Shown here in pieces: positions 11,445-24,219 of a stretch of 64,000 bases of DNA (position 1 is its first letter; every line of letters begins with the position of its first letter). The stretch is from Benincasa hispida (taxonomy: Eukaryota > Streptophyta > Magnoliopsida > Cucurbitales > Cucurbitaceae): the NCBI RefSeq assembly GCF_009727055.1, contig NC_052357.1, forward strand, positions 88,143,906-88,207,905, given 5' to 3'. Both the position numbers and the translations under genes were made by a program. Below the pieces are notes generated by a model. That model made no database searches, was not told the origin of the DNA, and saw only the letters and a list, made by a program, of their open reading frames with translations.

Positions 11445-11606
11445 TAGGGGTGAGCATGTTAGACCGAAAAATTGACACGATCGACTTAAACCGGTCGAAA
11501 TGTATTTGGACGGTCGAAAATCAGACACAAGTGGTCAGTGTCCGTTTTTGGTTTTAAAATCGATTCCAACGGCGGTCAGGGTGAGTTATTGACCTGACCC
11601 AACCGA

Positions 11607-11614
<8 letters not shown>

Positions 11615-11649
<35 letters not shown>
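11615..11649. repeat. (TA)n microsatellite
   Basis: About 17 uninterrupted TA units lie in the 5' part of the hAT element. Confidence 0.95.
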
Positions 11650-11655
<6 letters not shown>

Positions 11656-12464
11656 ATGGCATTTTTAAAAAATTTAGGGATCTTCCATTCCAGCCGCTAT
11701 CCATATTCTTCCTCTTCATTCAGCTATCTTCTTGAGCGATCGTTTTTCTTCATTCCAGTAGCCGGCTGATCTTCTTCGATTCCAACGATCTTCTTCAGCC
11801 ATCTTCTTCCTCTTCGTTCAATGATCTTCTTCAGCCATCTTCTTTGTTCTTCCTTCCATTCCAGCGCCAGTCGGTTGTTGCCTGTAGGTCTGTATCGTTC
11901 TTCTTCGTTTTGTATAATGTATATAATAAAATAAAATATAAATACCCACTTTGGCCGGTTTGGATTTGATGTGTTCTGTTCAATATTGCTAATATAAATA
12001 TCCACTTCGTTATGTATAATACTAATCTCTTTCAATATTTTCATTTCCAACAAATATGGGTTTGATGAGTTCTTTTTTTTTTCCCCTTAAATGTGTTTAC
12101 TGTTTAGTTGAAAATTTTAACAAATTTGAGTTGTATAGTCTTTTGTATTAAAAGTTTACATTTATGTAACAAATTAGGGATGAGTGTTGGTTGTTGTTCT
12201 ATTGAGGTGAGGCAGTGTACGTGAGGTTTAGAGGCACTGTTACTCCCCTTATTATCTCTTATGAGTCATTTATGAAACCTGTTGAGGTATTGTGTGTTCT
12301 GACATGGATTCCTTATTTGCTCATGTTTCATGCATAAGGTGATAAGGGTATGGGTATATGAGTTTTTGTAAATACATTGAGACTTGAGTTTTTGTAAAGC
12401 TGAAATACTTTGAGTTTTTGTGAATTGTGTGATACTGATGTCTGACATAGTGTGGTTCAGCTAC
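11650..12464 (+). other. hAT leader region, no gene
   Basis: The region between the left terminal repeat and the transposase start contains CTTCTTCAGCCATCTTCTT-like degenerate pyrimidine repeats (11690-11880), followed by AT-rich sequence. It may hold the transposase promoter and an untranslated leader or intron. No coding signal was found on either strand. Confidence 0.45.
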
Positions 12465-14461
12465 ATGGATTCAACGGAGATGGAGTTTGATGGAACTGCA
12501 ACTAATGCTTCAAACAATGAACGAGATGCAGCAATGGATGCCAATACAAATATCATTGATGTTGATTCAACAAATGAGACATCAAATTTTCTAAATCCAC
12601 AAAAAAGAATGAAGGTTGTGAAAAAGTCCATGGTATGGGATCATTTTGAGAGGCTAAAAGATGATCCTAAATACCCTCATGCTCAATGTAAGTACTGTGA
12701 AGTTGTCTATGCATGTCATTTTAAACGTAATGGTACTGGGACTATGAAGAATCATTTGAAAAATTGTAAAAAATACCTTTACCAGAAAAAGAGAGATCCA
12801 ACCTAAATGACATTCGCTTTCAAAACTAAAGACAAAGACAATGTTGGGGATAATACATCACAACTTGTATGTGAGTCATATAGTTTAGAGAGTTGTCGGG
12901 AAGCGTTGGTTGAAATGGTAATTATTGACGAATTGCCATTCAAGTTTGTGGAGGGTAAAGGATTTAAGAAATTTGTCGATAGATTAACATGTGCAAGTCA
13001 ACCTAGATTTGTTGTTCCATCTCAGTTTACTGTGGCTAGAGATGTGCTTAAGTTGTATGTTAATGAGAAAAAAACGTTTGAAAGACATGTTTGTGACTCT
13101 CATTACGGGTTGTTAGACATCGAGACAAAATATAAATTATATGGTACTAACTGCCAATTTCATAGATTCTGATTGGAGATTACATAAAAGGATACTTAGT
13201 TTTTGTCCAATTGAGAATCATAAAGGTGATACTATTGGTAAAACCATTGAAAAGAATTTGAAGGATTGAGGCATTGAAAGGGTAATGACTTTGACGGTTG
13301 ATAATGCAAGTTTGAATAAAACTACCATTGCTTATCTTCTAAAAAGATTCAATAAGGGATTATTGTTTGGTGGAGAATTTTTGCATGTTCGTTGTTGTGC
13401 TCATATATTAAATTTCATAGTATGTGATGCTTTTACGGAACATAATGATTGCATTGAAATGATTTGATATATTGTACGATTTATAAGATCTTCTCTTGTG
13501 CATTTTTCGAAATTTAAAAAGTGCATTGAAATTGAAAAAATTTCTTGTAAGAGTTATGTGTGTCTTGATGTTCCTACTAGATGGAACTCTACATATTTGA
13601 TGCTTGAGGTAGCTGTGAAGTTTGAAAAGGCTTTTGATAGATTAAAAGATGAAGATGTTTCTTATAGACACGATTTGTCATCAAATAAGGAAGATTGGAC
13701 AAATGCTAAGACGTTGATTAGGTTTTTAAAGGTCTATTATGATGTGACGTTGAAAATTTCAGGGTCTTTGTACACCACTTCGAATATGGTTTTTCATCAG
13801 ATTACAGTGGTTCATAATTATATATGTTTGAATGCTGGTAGCGCGAATGCAATACTAGTTGGAATGGCTAATAGCATGAAGACCAAATTTGAGAAGTATC
13901 GGGGGAACAATGAAAAAAAAATCTATTGTTGTATGTTGCTATTGTGCTAGATCCTCGAAAAAAAGCTAAGGTTTGTATCTTTTTGCCTTAAAAATTTTTT
14001 TGGGCTAGAAATTGTAAAATCTATGGGAAATGTAGTGGAGCAATGTTGTAGACGTTTCTTTCCTGAGTACAGTACTACTCAGAGTAGGAGTGGGAGTACT
14101 ACTACTACTAATACACCAATTGTCTAAGCCTCGGAGACCATGATTGATTATGATCCAACTGAAAAGGTGGGTGAAGACTTTGTCTATGATACAATTGATA
14201 TTGATTTCGAAGGCGATGAGACTGCACCTTTCGAACAGGGGTCAGAAATTGATATTTATTTGTTGGAAGCCAATGTTAAGAATGAATGTGATTTTGACAT
14301 ACTTCAATGGTGGAAGATGAACAGTCAACAATTTGAGGTTCTTAGTCGTATGGCTAGAGATTTTTTGGCAATTCCAGTATCTACTGTAGCGTTTGAGTCG
14401 GCTTTTAGTATATGAGGATGTGTTGTTGATTGGCTCGAAAAACAGTGGAGACTCTCATTTG
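12465..14461 (+). pseudogene. hAT transposase, BED finger to dimerisation domain
   Basis: The start is placed at ATG 12465 (MDSTEMEFDG). Residues 50-105 form a BED zinc finger (VWDHFERL, CKYC, then H and C ligands in MKNHLKNC). An in-frame TAA at 12804 follows, probably a CAA-to-TAA change because the same frame goes on (MTFAFKTKDK, ESCREALVEM). A small deletion or frameshift near 13150 and a TGA in place of Trp near 13267 come next. The catalytic-core blocks continue with TLTVDNASLNK, VRCCAHILN and VPTRWNSTYLML. The C-terminal hAT dimerisation domain is at 14290-14415 (ILQWWKMN, VLSRMARDFLAIPVSTVAFE, SAFS). Copia element B cuts it at 14462. It would excise and insert its transposon, but is inactive. 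Confidence 0.88.
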
Positions 14462-15819
14462 TGTCGGATCGATATGGCAACCCTAGAGGGGGTGAATATG
14501 ATTTAATTAAACCTTTTTTTTAATTAACCCAATTAAACTAATTATTACACTTTTTATAAATAATAAGAAAAATTCAATTTAAGCAACAAATAAGATGATA
14601 AAAAGTGTGATGATTTAATTATATCAAATTTTAGCAAATAAATAAGAACAAACTAAAACATACAATAGATTGCTTAAATTAATTGCAAAAATAAAAAGGA
14701 AAGAGTTAGAGAAGAAGACACTGTAATTTTTATAGTGGTTCGGTCAAACTTAACCTATTCCAATCTCCAAGCGCCTCTTGGGAATTTGAATTTCCGACTC
14801 TTTCCACGAATTAGAGCCCAAACTGTTACACCACCGCTCATTTTACGAGTTCACGAGCAAACCCAATTTTCCCACGGTTTAGGATCAACCGTTACAAATG
14901 TTGGAATTTTTTAAGAACACAATACAACTCTCTACTAGAGTAGATTTACAAGTTTAAGCATCAATAAATTTATCCTCAAAATACAATAACACTAAGAAAA
15001 TTGAGAGCTTAGAGAGAGCAACAATAAGAGACTATTGAGTTTTGGGAGATTATGAAATGTAAAATTTGTTCATACAAATTTGGAGAGGAAGATGGTTTAT
15101 ATAGAGATGGAAAAGGAAAAAAATTAAATTTTAAATTGGACCATTGGATTTGGAAAGAAAAATCAATGGTGGAGATTTTAAACTAAACTAGTTGTTAGAT
15201 CAAAATAAATATAATATTAAATTCCTTTCTCTTTTGAAATTCATTTTCTTTTTAAAAATTAATCCAAAAAAATAAAAAACATACCATGTGTCAAAAACTA
15301 ACCGTTAGACACAAACATAAAATAATATTAAATTCATTTTCTTTTTAATTCATTCTTTTTAAAGTCAATCCAAAATTAAAAAAAAAAAACATACCATGGT
15401 GTAAAAAACTAGCCGTTAGACACAAAACATAAAATATAAATTTATTTTCCTTTTAAATTTCTTTTAAATTTCATTTTTTTTAAATCAATCCAAAAATCAA
15501 AAGCCCATCATATGTTATCTCTTAGTGATCCACCATTCAACTAATATGCTGTCACATGTCTACATGCAAATGGTCTGGTTATTGCCACGTCATCACTACA
15601 GTATTTTCTCTATTGACTTGTTTCGATCATATCGTCTTCGTTTTAGCTCCGATTTGAGTGATTCAAGAGGTGTTGATCGTTATTTCTAAGCTCTACGCTA
15701 TGGACATAATTAAACACTAAAATTTTCAGTAATTAAAAATTGAGTTTGTTATCATCAAAATATTGATAATTAATTAATTAAAATTAATTAATTTGAGATT
15801 AAGGGCCAAAAAGCCAACA
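14462..15819 (-). repeat. 3' LTR of element B
   Basis: It runs from TGTTGGCTTTTTGGCCC (complement of 15819) to the complement of TGTCGGATCGATATGG (14462). It matches the 5' LTR over its length, including the CCTCTAGGGTTGCCATAT end and the CCGTTACAAATGTTGG block on the plus strand. Confidence 0.9.
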
Positions 15820-15834
15820 ATCTCCCCTTTTTGA
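15820..15834 (-). other. Polypurine tract of element B
   Basis: The minus strand reads AAAAAGGGGAGATTG immediately before the 3' LTR start, the normal position for the plus-strand primer. Confidence 0.75.
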
Positions 15835-16229
15835 TGATGACAACATTCAAGAAAAATAGCTTGAAATACATGTAAACCATATGTAGCACATAATAAATTC
15901 AACATATCACCATAAAGATCATTCTTGAAATTGACTCAAAAAAATAAATTCTCCCCCTAATTAATAGAATCAAAATCATAATAAATTTATAGTATATTTT
16001 TCTTAATTTTCCCCCGTTGGAATCATAAAAAGAATAATTAAGAAAAATTTAGAACTACATAAATTGTTTCCTTTAAAAATATGAACATAAATTTAGCACA
16101 ACTCCCCTAAGAATATAAACACATGCTTTCCATATCTTCCCCTATCAAAATGCCTTCTAAAAGATTTAACAAGTAAAATTATAAAATCAAGAGACATCCA
16201 CAAACGAATAATACTGAGCTCAACCTATT

Positions 16230-17640
16230 TTTGCAAAAGTTTTCTTCATTCAAAGGCTTAGTAAAAATATCCCTAATTGATTATTAGAGGCTACAAATTC
16301 AAGAGTAATATTATCATTTTGCACATGCTCTCTAATAAAGTGATGTCTAATATCAATATGCTTAGTCCTAGAATGATGTATAGGATTTTTAGTCAAATTA
16401 AAATAGACAGTATTATCACAAAAATATAGGCACATTATCAAACTTTAATCCAAAATCACAAAGAGTTTGTTTCATCCAAAAACTTTGAGCAACAACTAGC
16501 AACTGCAATATATTCCGCTTCGATAGTGGATAAGACAACCGAATTTTTCTTTTTACTAAACCAAGAAACTAAGGAATTACCAAGAAATTGACAAGTCCCA
16601 CTAGTACTCTTACGGTCAAGTAAACTACCACAAAATCCGCATCAGAATATCCACAATTAAATTCAACATTTCTAGGATGCCATAAGCCTAAATCAATAGT
16701 ACCAAGAAAATATTTAAAAATTCTTTTAAGGCATGTAAATGTTTATTCCTTAGGATAAGATTGAAATCTAGCACAAAGACATACACTAAACATAATAATA
16801 TCGGTCTACTAGCGGTTAAATAAAGTAAAGATCCAATCATACCTCTATAAGTTTTTATATCCACACACTTACCTTTTTCATCTTTGTCAAGCTTAGTGGA
16901 TGTGCTCATAGGAGTTTTTGCAATTTTACCTTCATTGAATTTGAACCTTTTTGAGCAAATCCCTTGTGTATTTTTCTTGACTTATGAAAATACCATCCTT
17001 GAGTTGTTTGATTTGGAGACCAAGGAAGAAGCTAAGTTTCTCCCATCATACTCATCTCAAAATTCACTATGTATACACTTGGAAAATTCTTCACACAAAG
17101 ATGGATTAGTAGAACCAAAAATAATATCATCCACACATATTTGTACTAAAAGCAATAAAAAGAGTAGATATCAATTTTACCCATTTTAAATCCATTCTCA
17201 AGCAAGAAATTACTAAGTCTATCATACCAAGCTCTTGGAGCTTGTTTTAAGCCATAAAGAGCCTTTTTCAACTTATAGACATGATCAGGAAAATCATAAC
17301 TTTCAAACCCCGGAGGTTGTTCTACATAAACTTCCTCCATGATATAACCATTTAAAAATGCACTTTTCACATCCATTTGAATAAATTATAAGAAGCAAAA
17401 GCAAGCAACATTCTAATAGCTTCTAATCTAGCAATGGGTGCAAAAGTTTCTCCATAATCTATTCCTTCCTCTGACAATATCCTTGAGCTACAAGTCTAGC
17501 TTTATTTCTAATGATATTTCTATTTTCATCCATTTCATTTCTAAAGACCCATTTAGTTCCAATTATAGAAGCATGAGAGGGCCTAGGGACTAACTCCCAA
17601 ACTTTATTCCTTTCAAATTGATTTAATTCTTCTTACATAG
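16230..17640 (-). pseudogene. Copia RT and RNase H of element B
   Basis: On the minus strand the RT block [20 protein letters not shown] and [20 protein letters not shown] is open at 17376-17146. The later segment TKLDKDEKGKCVDIKTYRG with MIGSLLYLTASRP lies at 16909-16700. The RNase H tail (HSRTKHIDIRHHFIREHVQN) is at 16370-16310. Stops and frameshifts separate these pieces. It would synthesise element cDNA; it is defective here. Confidence 0.85.
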
Positions 17641-17649
17641 CTAAAATCC

Positions 17650-19010
17650 AAAATTCATCATCTTCGGCATCTTTAAAACTTTTTGGTTCAATTTGAGAAA
17701 CAAAAGCAAGATTATTAAACATATTAAGAGAGGAACGAGTTTTCAACCTTGTTCGGGATCACCAAGAATCAATTCTTTGGGATGGGAAGGAGCATACCTC
17801 CACTCTTTAGCATGGATGAAGAACCAACTTCGTTCTTTTCGATTAAGCTCACCTCTTGCTTACTGAAATAATTTCCTTGCCTTTGTCACTAACAAGTAAA
17901 TCTCCAAAATTTTCTTCTAAAATATCACTATAAATAGGCTCATTAGAAATAACATTGCAAGATTCATCAAATACTACATGCATAGATTCCTCAATTACTA
18001 AAGTTCTTTTATTGAAAACTCTATAGCTTTACTAGTAGAGGAATAGCCAAGGAAAATACCAACATCTGTCTTAGAATCAAATTTTCCAAGTTTTTCTTTG
18101 TTATTCAAAATAAAACATTTGCAACCAAAAACTTTGAAATACCCATATTTGGAATTTTGTTATGCCAAAGTTCATAAGGAGTTTTATCCAAAGGAAGGTC
18201 TAATTAAAACTCTATTTAAAATATAACAAGCGTGTTAACGGCTTCCGCCCAAAAGTATGTAGGTAAACCATACTCATGTAACATTGATCTACGCAAATTC
18301 TTGCAAAGTACGATTTCCTTTCAACTACACCGTTTTGTTGAGGAGTTCTTGGAGCGGAGAAATTATGAGAAAAACCATTTTCTTCACAAAAAGTTTCAAA
18401 AGCATTGCTTATAAAATTTCCTCCATGATCACTCCTAAGAAATCAAAAAACCTTTTCATTTTGAACTCTTTTTGCAAAACTAGAAAAACTTTTCAAAGCA
18501 TCATCCTTATGTTTTAACATCAAAACCCAAGTAATGTTGAAAAATCATCAACTATCACAAAGGCATAATAGTTTCCCTCCAAAACTAGAAATTCTAGAAG
18601 GGCCAAATAAGTCCATGTGTAATAGTTGAAGGGGTCTAGTTGTAGAGATCACATTTTTAGATTTGAAAGAGGACTTAGTTTGCTTACCCATTTGACAAGC
18701 ATCCAACTTTGTCTTTTTCAAATTTAAATTTGGGAAGACCTCTAACCAAAGAATTCTTGGAAATATTTGAAATTAAGTGCATGCTAGCATGTCTTAGTCT
18801 TCTATGCCATAACCAAGAATCATTATGCAAAGCCGATAAACATTATCATTAATAGGACAATCACTCAAATCAATAGTAAATACAACATTTTCATCTCTAT
18901 TTCCAACAAATATAACTTTTCTATCACTAGCATTTTCAATGATGCAATTCTTTTTATCAAAAACAAAACTCTAAAGCCTTTATCACACAATTGACTAATA
19001 CTAAGTAAAT
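17650..19010 (-). pseudogene. Copia integrase and pre-integrase region of element B
   Basis: Minus-strand translation in several frames gives SDHGGNF near 18430-18400, FETFCEENGFSHNFSAPRTP near 18390-18335 followed by the QNGV block, and the HGRKP/Y-HTFGRKPL type C-terminal blocks near 18240. The upstream part (18600-18900) has the C-rich and HRLGHA-like pre-integrase pattern in broken frames. It is heavily degenerate, with a stop or shift every 50-150 bp. Plus-strand open frames here are shadows. Confidence 0.7.
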
Positions 19011-19339
19011 CATGTTTCAAACCATCAACCAAAAGTACATTTTCAATTTAAATAGAAATTCATTACCTATACTACCTTTACCATTATTTTTACCTTTCTT
19101 GTTGTCACCAAAGTTTACAAGACCTCCATCCTTTTTGGGAGAAAGAGACAAACTTGGATGGGTCTTCTGTCATGTGCCTCAAGCAACCACTATCTAAGTA
19201 CCACTTGTTTTTCTTAGAGGCTTTCAAACAAACCTACAAACACAAATGTTCAAGTTTGATTCTTTGTGTACCCACACTTGGTTTGGGTCCTAAATGGTTA
19301 GTATTGACAAACTTGATAATATATTTCATTTTTGCATAC

Positions 19340-21184
19340 ACATTTAAGGCATTGGATTTAGACAAGTAACAAGAATAAGTTTGTATGTCCAAACTTGCCA
19401 CATGAGAAACAAATAACATTATGCAAAGATTTATCTCTTACAACAAATTTATGCACTCTACTTTTCTTGGAGAAATTATTCCTTGGAGCATTGTGAAACT
19501 TTACCCTTTGAGAAAAATTTATTCTTGGAGAAATAGTATGAGCATATTTCAATTTAAAACACTTAGGTCTAATATGGCCTTCAACACCACAATAATGACA
19601 TATAGGCACAAAAAGTTAGATTTAACATGCTTAGACACAACCTTAGGCATATTAAGATTAGACATATTATGAGATGCTTTAACAAAAGATATTTTAGAAC
19701 TTGAAGGAGTAGAACATTCATCAATATAGCCTAAACCTCTTTTATCACCAAAAGGCTTGCATACTTCAATTATTTGTCTAATCTTTGAGCACCTATTGTC
19801 AACTTTTAATAGATTCTTTAGCCTTATCAAGTTCTTGTAAAGCACTAAATTCCTTTTCTTTGAGTAATTTAATCAAATTATCTTTTTCACAACTATCATG
19901 CTCAAGAAATTTAACTTTGTCAAGCAAGGCATTTTTCTCATCACAATAAAAACATGCTTGTCACAAAGAAATATTCATTTCATCAATATGCATAGCATCA
20001 TGCTCATTCTCTTTTAAGCAAGCAATTTCTTCAAGTAAAGACTTATTTTACTAGATAAAATATTGTATTTTTTTTAAGTACAACATACTTAGAACTAAGT
20101 TTTTCTAAATCATTTTGCATATTTTTAAAAGTTTCAAAAATTCATTATAAGAAAGAGGTTCTAGAGTTACCTCATCATTTTGTTCATCCTCTTTGTCACT
20201 ATGAGCCATGAAGAAAAATTGGCCACTTCTTCATTGTCACTCCCACTTTCGCTTTCATTGCTATGGGAAATCGGTTCTAATATGACCCGGCTTTTTGCAT
20301 TCATAGCATATTACCTCATCCTTTTTGCTCTTTTCACCTTTTGACTCTTTTTGGTTGGAGAGCTGCTTCTTGAATTGCTTCTTTCTCTTGATGAAGTTCT
20401 TATACTTACGTGAAAGATAGGCAACATCATTTTCATCAAGGTCATCTTCATCTTGGGAGTCAACTTCTAAAGAGATGGTCTTTAAAGCTATACATTTTTC
20501 TTCTTTTTCTTCTCATCTTCCATGTTTTTCTTGATCTTATCTCCGTCAACAACGAGCCCATGAGTTCATCAATGGAGAGAGATTTGAAGATCCTTTGCCT
20601 CTTGAATGGCGGTGACTTTAGGCTCCCATTGTTTAGGCAAAGACCACAATAGCTTCTTTATCTTCTAAAGATTTGAGTACTTTTTTCCAAGTCCTTCTAA
20701 AGCATTGACAATGTTAGTAAATCTAATAAACATATCGGAAATAGCTTCATTTTCATCAATTTTAAACATTTCATATTGATGAACTAACATGTCAATCTTT
20801 GTTTCTTTTTACTTGACCAGTTCCTTCACGAGTAATTTATAATTTATCCCATAACTCTTTAGCAGTTTTGCAAATAGACACTCTATTATACTCAACTTCA
20901 TTCAACGCACAAAATAAGCAATTGATAGCTTTGGCATTTAAAGAGCATGCTTTCTTTTCATTTATTGAACATTCTTCCTTAGGTTTTTATAGTGCTAACA
21001 CCATCAACATCTTTTGTTAGAATTTTAAAACCTTCCTCAACAATATCCCATAAATCATAATATAATAGAAAGCAAGAAAAAATCTCATTCTATTTTTCCA
21101 ATAACTATAATTAGTACCATTAAGAAAATGAGGCTTTGTAATAGATTGACTATCGATAAAAGGGATAAAACCTAAAGTTGTCAT
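19340..21184 (-). pseudogene. Copia gag of element B, with zinc knuckles
   Basis: Gag starts at the minus-strand ATG at 21184: MTTLGFIPF, then PHFLNGTNYSYWKNRMRFFL, the N-terminal motif of copia gag with the UBN2/DUF4219 fold. A long charged region follows with LLKEKEFSALQELDKAKESI near 19870-19800, probably coiled coil. At 19600-19360 are two CCHC-type knuckles, CHYCGVEGHIRPKC and CFSCGKFGHTN, which bind RNA. About ten stops or shifts interrupt the frame. Confidence 0.82.
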
Positions 21185-21232
21185 AGCTCAAAAACAATTA
21201 AGTTTATCAAGAAATAAATATTTCAAAAAAGA

Positions 21233-21249
21233 GCATTCTATGATACAAT
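21233..21249 (-). other. Primer-binding site of element B (degenerate)
   Basis: Directly after the 5' LTR end the minus strand reads ATTGTATCATAGAATGC, a mutated form of the TGGTATCAGAGC site complementary to initiator tRNA-Met. Confidence 0.6.
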
Positions 21250-22589
21250 TGTTGGATCAATATGGCAATTCTAGAGGGGTGTGAATAGGGTTTAATTAAA
21301 CTTTTTTCCTAAATTAACCCAATTAAACTAATTAATAACATTTTTATAAATAATAAGAAAAATTCAATTTATGCATCAAATAAGATGACAAAAAGTATGA
21401 TAATTTAATTCTATCAAATTTTAGCAAATAAAAAAGAACAACTAAAACATATAATAAATTGCTTAAATTAATTGCAAAATAAAAAAGAAAGAGTTAGAGA
21501 AGAAGACATCGTAATTTTTATAGTGGTTCGGTCAAACTCGACCTACTCCACTCTCCAAGCGCCTCTTGGGAATTTGAATAAAATCTTTCCAACTCTTTCC
21601 ACGGATTAGAGCCCAACCGTTACACCACCGCTCCTTTTACGGGTTCAAGAGCAAACCCGATCCTTTCCACGGTTTAGGATCAAACCGTTACAAATTTTGG
21701 AATTTTTGAAGAACACAATACAACTCTCACTAGAGTAGATTTACAAGTTTAAGCACTCAACAAATTTATCCTCACAATACAATAACATCTCTCAAGAATA
21801 AGATGAAAAGAAAAAAATTAAGAGCTTAGAGAAAGCAACAATGGAAACTTTTGAGTTTTGGAGGATTATGAAAAATGTAAAATTTGTTAGTTCAAAATTT
21901 GGAGAGGAAGATGGTTTATATAAAGATGGAAAAATTTTTAGAAACCACAATTAATTTGGACCATTGGATTTTGGAAAAGAAAAATTAATGGTGGAGATTT
22001 TAAACTAAACTAGTTGTTAGATACAAACAAAATATAATATTAAACTCCTTTTATTTTTAAAATTAATCCAAAAAATAAAAACATACCATGTGTCAAAAAC
22101 TAGCCGTTAGACACAAACTTAAAATAATATTAAATTCATTTTTATTTTTATTCATTTTGTTTTTAAATTCATTCTTTTAAAAGTCAATAAAAAAAAAACA
22201 TACCATGTGTAAAAAAACTAGCCGTTAAACACAAACATAAAATAATATTAAATTTATTTTCTTTTTAAATTTCTTTTAAATTTCATTTTTTAAATCAATC
22301 CAAAAATCAAAAGTCCATCATATGTTATCTCTTAATGATCCACCATTCAACCAATATGCTGCCACATGTCTACATGTAAATGGTCTGGTTATGCCATGTC
22401 ATCCACTATTGTATTTTCTCTATAGACTTGTTTCGGTCATATCGTCTTCGTTGTAGCTCCGATTTGAGTGATTCAAGAGGTGTTGGAATCGTTGTTCCGA
22501 GCTCCACGCTATGGAAAACGATTAAAAATTGAGTTTGTTATCATCAAAATATTTATTAATTAATTAATTTGAGATTAAGGGCCAAAAAG
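21250..22589 (-). repeat. 5' LTR of element B
   Basis: It pairs with 14462-15819. The inner end is TGTTGGATCAATATGG at 21250. The outer end breaks off at GGCCAAAAAG (22589), a few bases short of the expected TGTTGGC start, where an element C LTR follows. Confidence 0.88.
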
Positions 22590-22596
22590 ACAAAGA

Positions 22597-24202
22597 CATA
22601 AATAAGGTTGGATACCTTATTCTGGTATCACTATTGGATGTGGCCTACTTTGTAGTTATTACAAAGAGTTGCAAAGTGCTACATATGATGTGATCTTAAT
22701 TCGTACATGTTATGAAATGGGGAGTGGGGGCGTTCTATGCAATGAGTTTGCATAAGATCGGACCAAGAAAAGTCACTCTTACTTTATAATGTTGTTTACT
22801 GTATAAGACTGGCTATTTCACTTAGATGACATAGGTAACTCGATCTTAATCCTGAGCTAACTATGAACTCCTATTTATTCAAGATTATCCTTAGATTTCC
22901 ATAGTTGAGGGTTGGTTCAACAGCGTCGGCTCAATAAGCCTCCCATTTCAGGGGTAAGACCTAATAGATTGCTGGGGTTCACGCCTACCCGATTTAGGGA
23001 TAGAAGAAATGTTGTTCTCTCGAGTACTGAATCCATGTATTGAACAAGGGGCCTCACCCTCTCACTGGGCTGAGAGAGTTTAGTTTAGATCACAAACCAG
23101 TTGTTCATTAGAGGATCAATAGGAACTTGAGAAACAAGACGTAATCTCAGGAGGTAAAACAAATATTTGACCATGCCGTTATTACGAACAACCTGTGAAT
23201 GGTCGACTTGCTGATTATGGTTAAATCATGTGGACATAATATATCTACAGTAAGGGGAGTGCAGCTATGGGCTTTAGTGGAATGACTCATTAGTTAACGA
23301 ATGGGGGTTAATTTGGTCTAATGAGTTTAGCCAATTAATCTTGTATCGTTGGAGCCCATGATCTGTAGGTCCGCAATGTCTCCCTACTAGCACGTAATTG
23401 GATTAGCTCTAGAATAGCGTGTAAAGTTAATCTGAAACGTTCAAATTAGAATTAAGAGAATTAGTAATTATATGAGATATAATTACTTGTTTAATTTGAG
23501 AATTAAACGGAATAAGAGAATTTATATTTAAACATGATTTAAATATATGAAGATGGATATGTGTAAAAATTAATTTAATATCTGATATTAAATTAATTAA
23601 TTTTATAAAATTCAAATTTTTAGTTTTAAAATCAAAATGGATTTTAAAAATCAAGTTTTGATTTTGAGATAAAATTGGAAAATTGGAAAAAACAATGCAC
23701 AAATGGAATATTGAGATATTCCATTATCCATCTTCTTCATGCTCACACAATACTCATTTTCCTCTCCTTCATTTAACTTCAAGCATGAGCTGCAAGTCAT
23801 GCAACATTCTTCTTTGTGTTCACCTACAATAAATAAAGAAGAATGGAGTGATTTTGAGGCATGCAATCAAGAGAATTTTTGTTGAAAATTCATGGTGAAG
23901 AAAGTGTTCTTCAACAAGATTGCTGTTGTGAGCAATTCTCCATAATCCCTTGATTCAAGCTTGTTTTGAGTTCCATAACTCAATCTAGAGCATCAAAAGA
24001 ATAGTGGGGAAGATATTGAGGTGGTCTGCATCGAGATTCGAAGAAGATTGCAGCTGGAGATCAAGCTTTGAAGAAGTTCTACAAAGGTATGTCATGAAAC
24101 TCACTTGTTTCTACAAGAGCATGCTTCATATTTTGCCAAAATTAATGAATTAGAGTGTTTAATGATCCTTGTTGCTTCCGTTGTTGCTGATATAATCCTA
24201 CA
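22597..24202 (+). repeat. 5' LTR of element C, truncated
   Basis: It matches the 3' LTR from 41391 onward (CATAAATAAGGTTGG versus CATGAATAAGGTTGAG), so the first 209 bp are gone. It ends ATAATCCTACA at 24202, next to the primer site. It includes a TATA-poor, AT-rich region at 23440-23700 and an mRNA-like 3' part. The minus-strand open frames at 23427-23866 have no recognisable product. Confidence 0.88.
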
Positions 24203-24219
24203 ATTGATATCAGAGCATC
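24203..24219 (+). other. Primer-binding site of element C
   Basis: ATTGATATCAGAGCATC follows the LTR end directly and is close to TGGTATCAGAGC, complementary to the 3' end of initiator tRNA-Met. Confidence 0.75.

Larger units (their letters stand above)
14462..22589 (-). mobile_element. Copia element B, near full-length, minus strand
   Basis: Both LTRs are present (5' LTR 22589-21250, 3' LTR 15819-14462). A primer site follows the 5' LTR, then gag, integrase, RT and RNase H on the minus strand. The LTRs (about 1.35 kb) share no obvious sequence with elements A, C and D, and gag has a DUF4219/UBN2-like start with zinc knuckles, so this is another copia lineage. It inserted into the hAT dimerisation region; ATTTG at 14457-14461 is the likely left target copy. 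The right copy is missing because the LTR joins a truncated LTR of element C. Many stops and frameshifts are present. Confidence 0.88.

Noticed and set aside
18232..18517. Plus-strand open frames within element B
   Set aside because: They are antisense shadows of the minus-strand integrase coding sequence.
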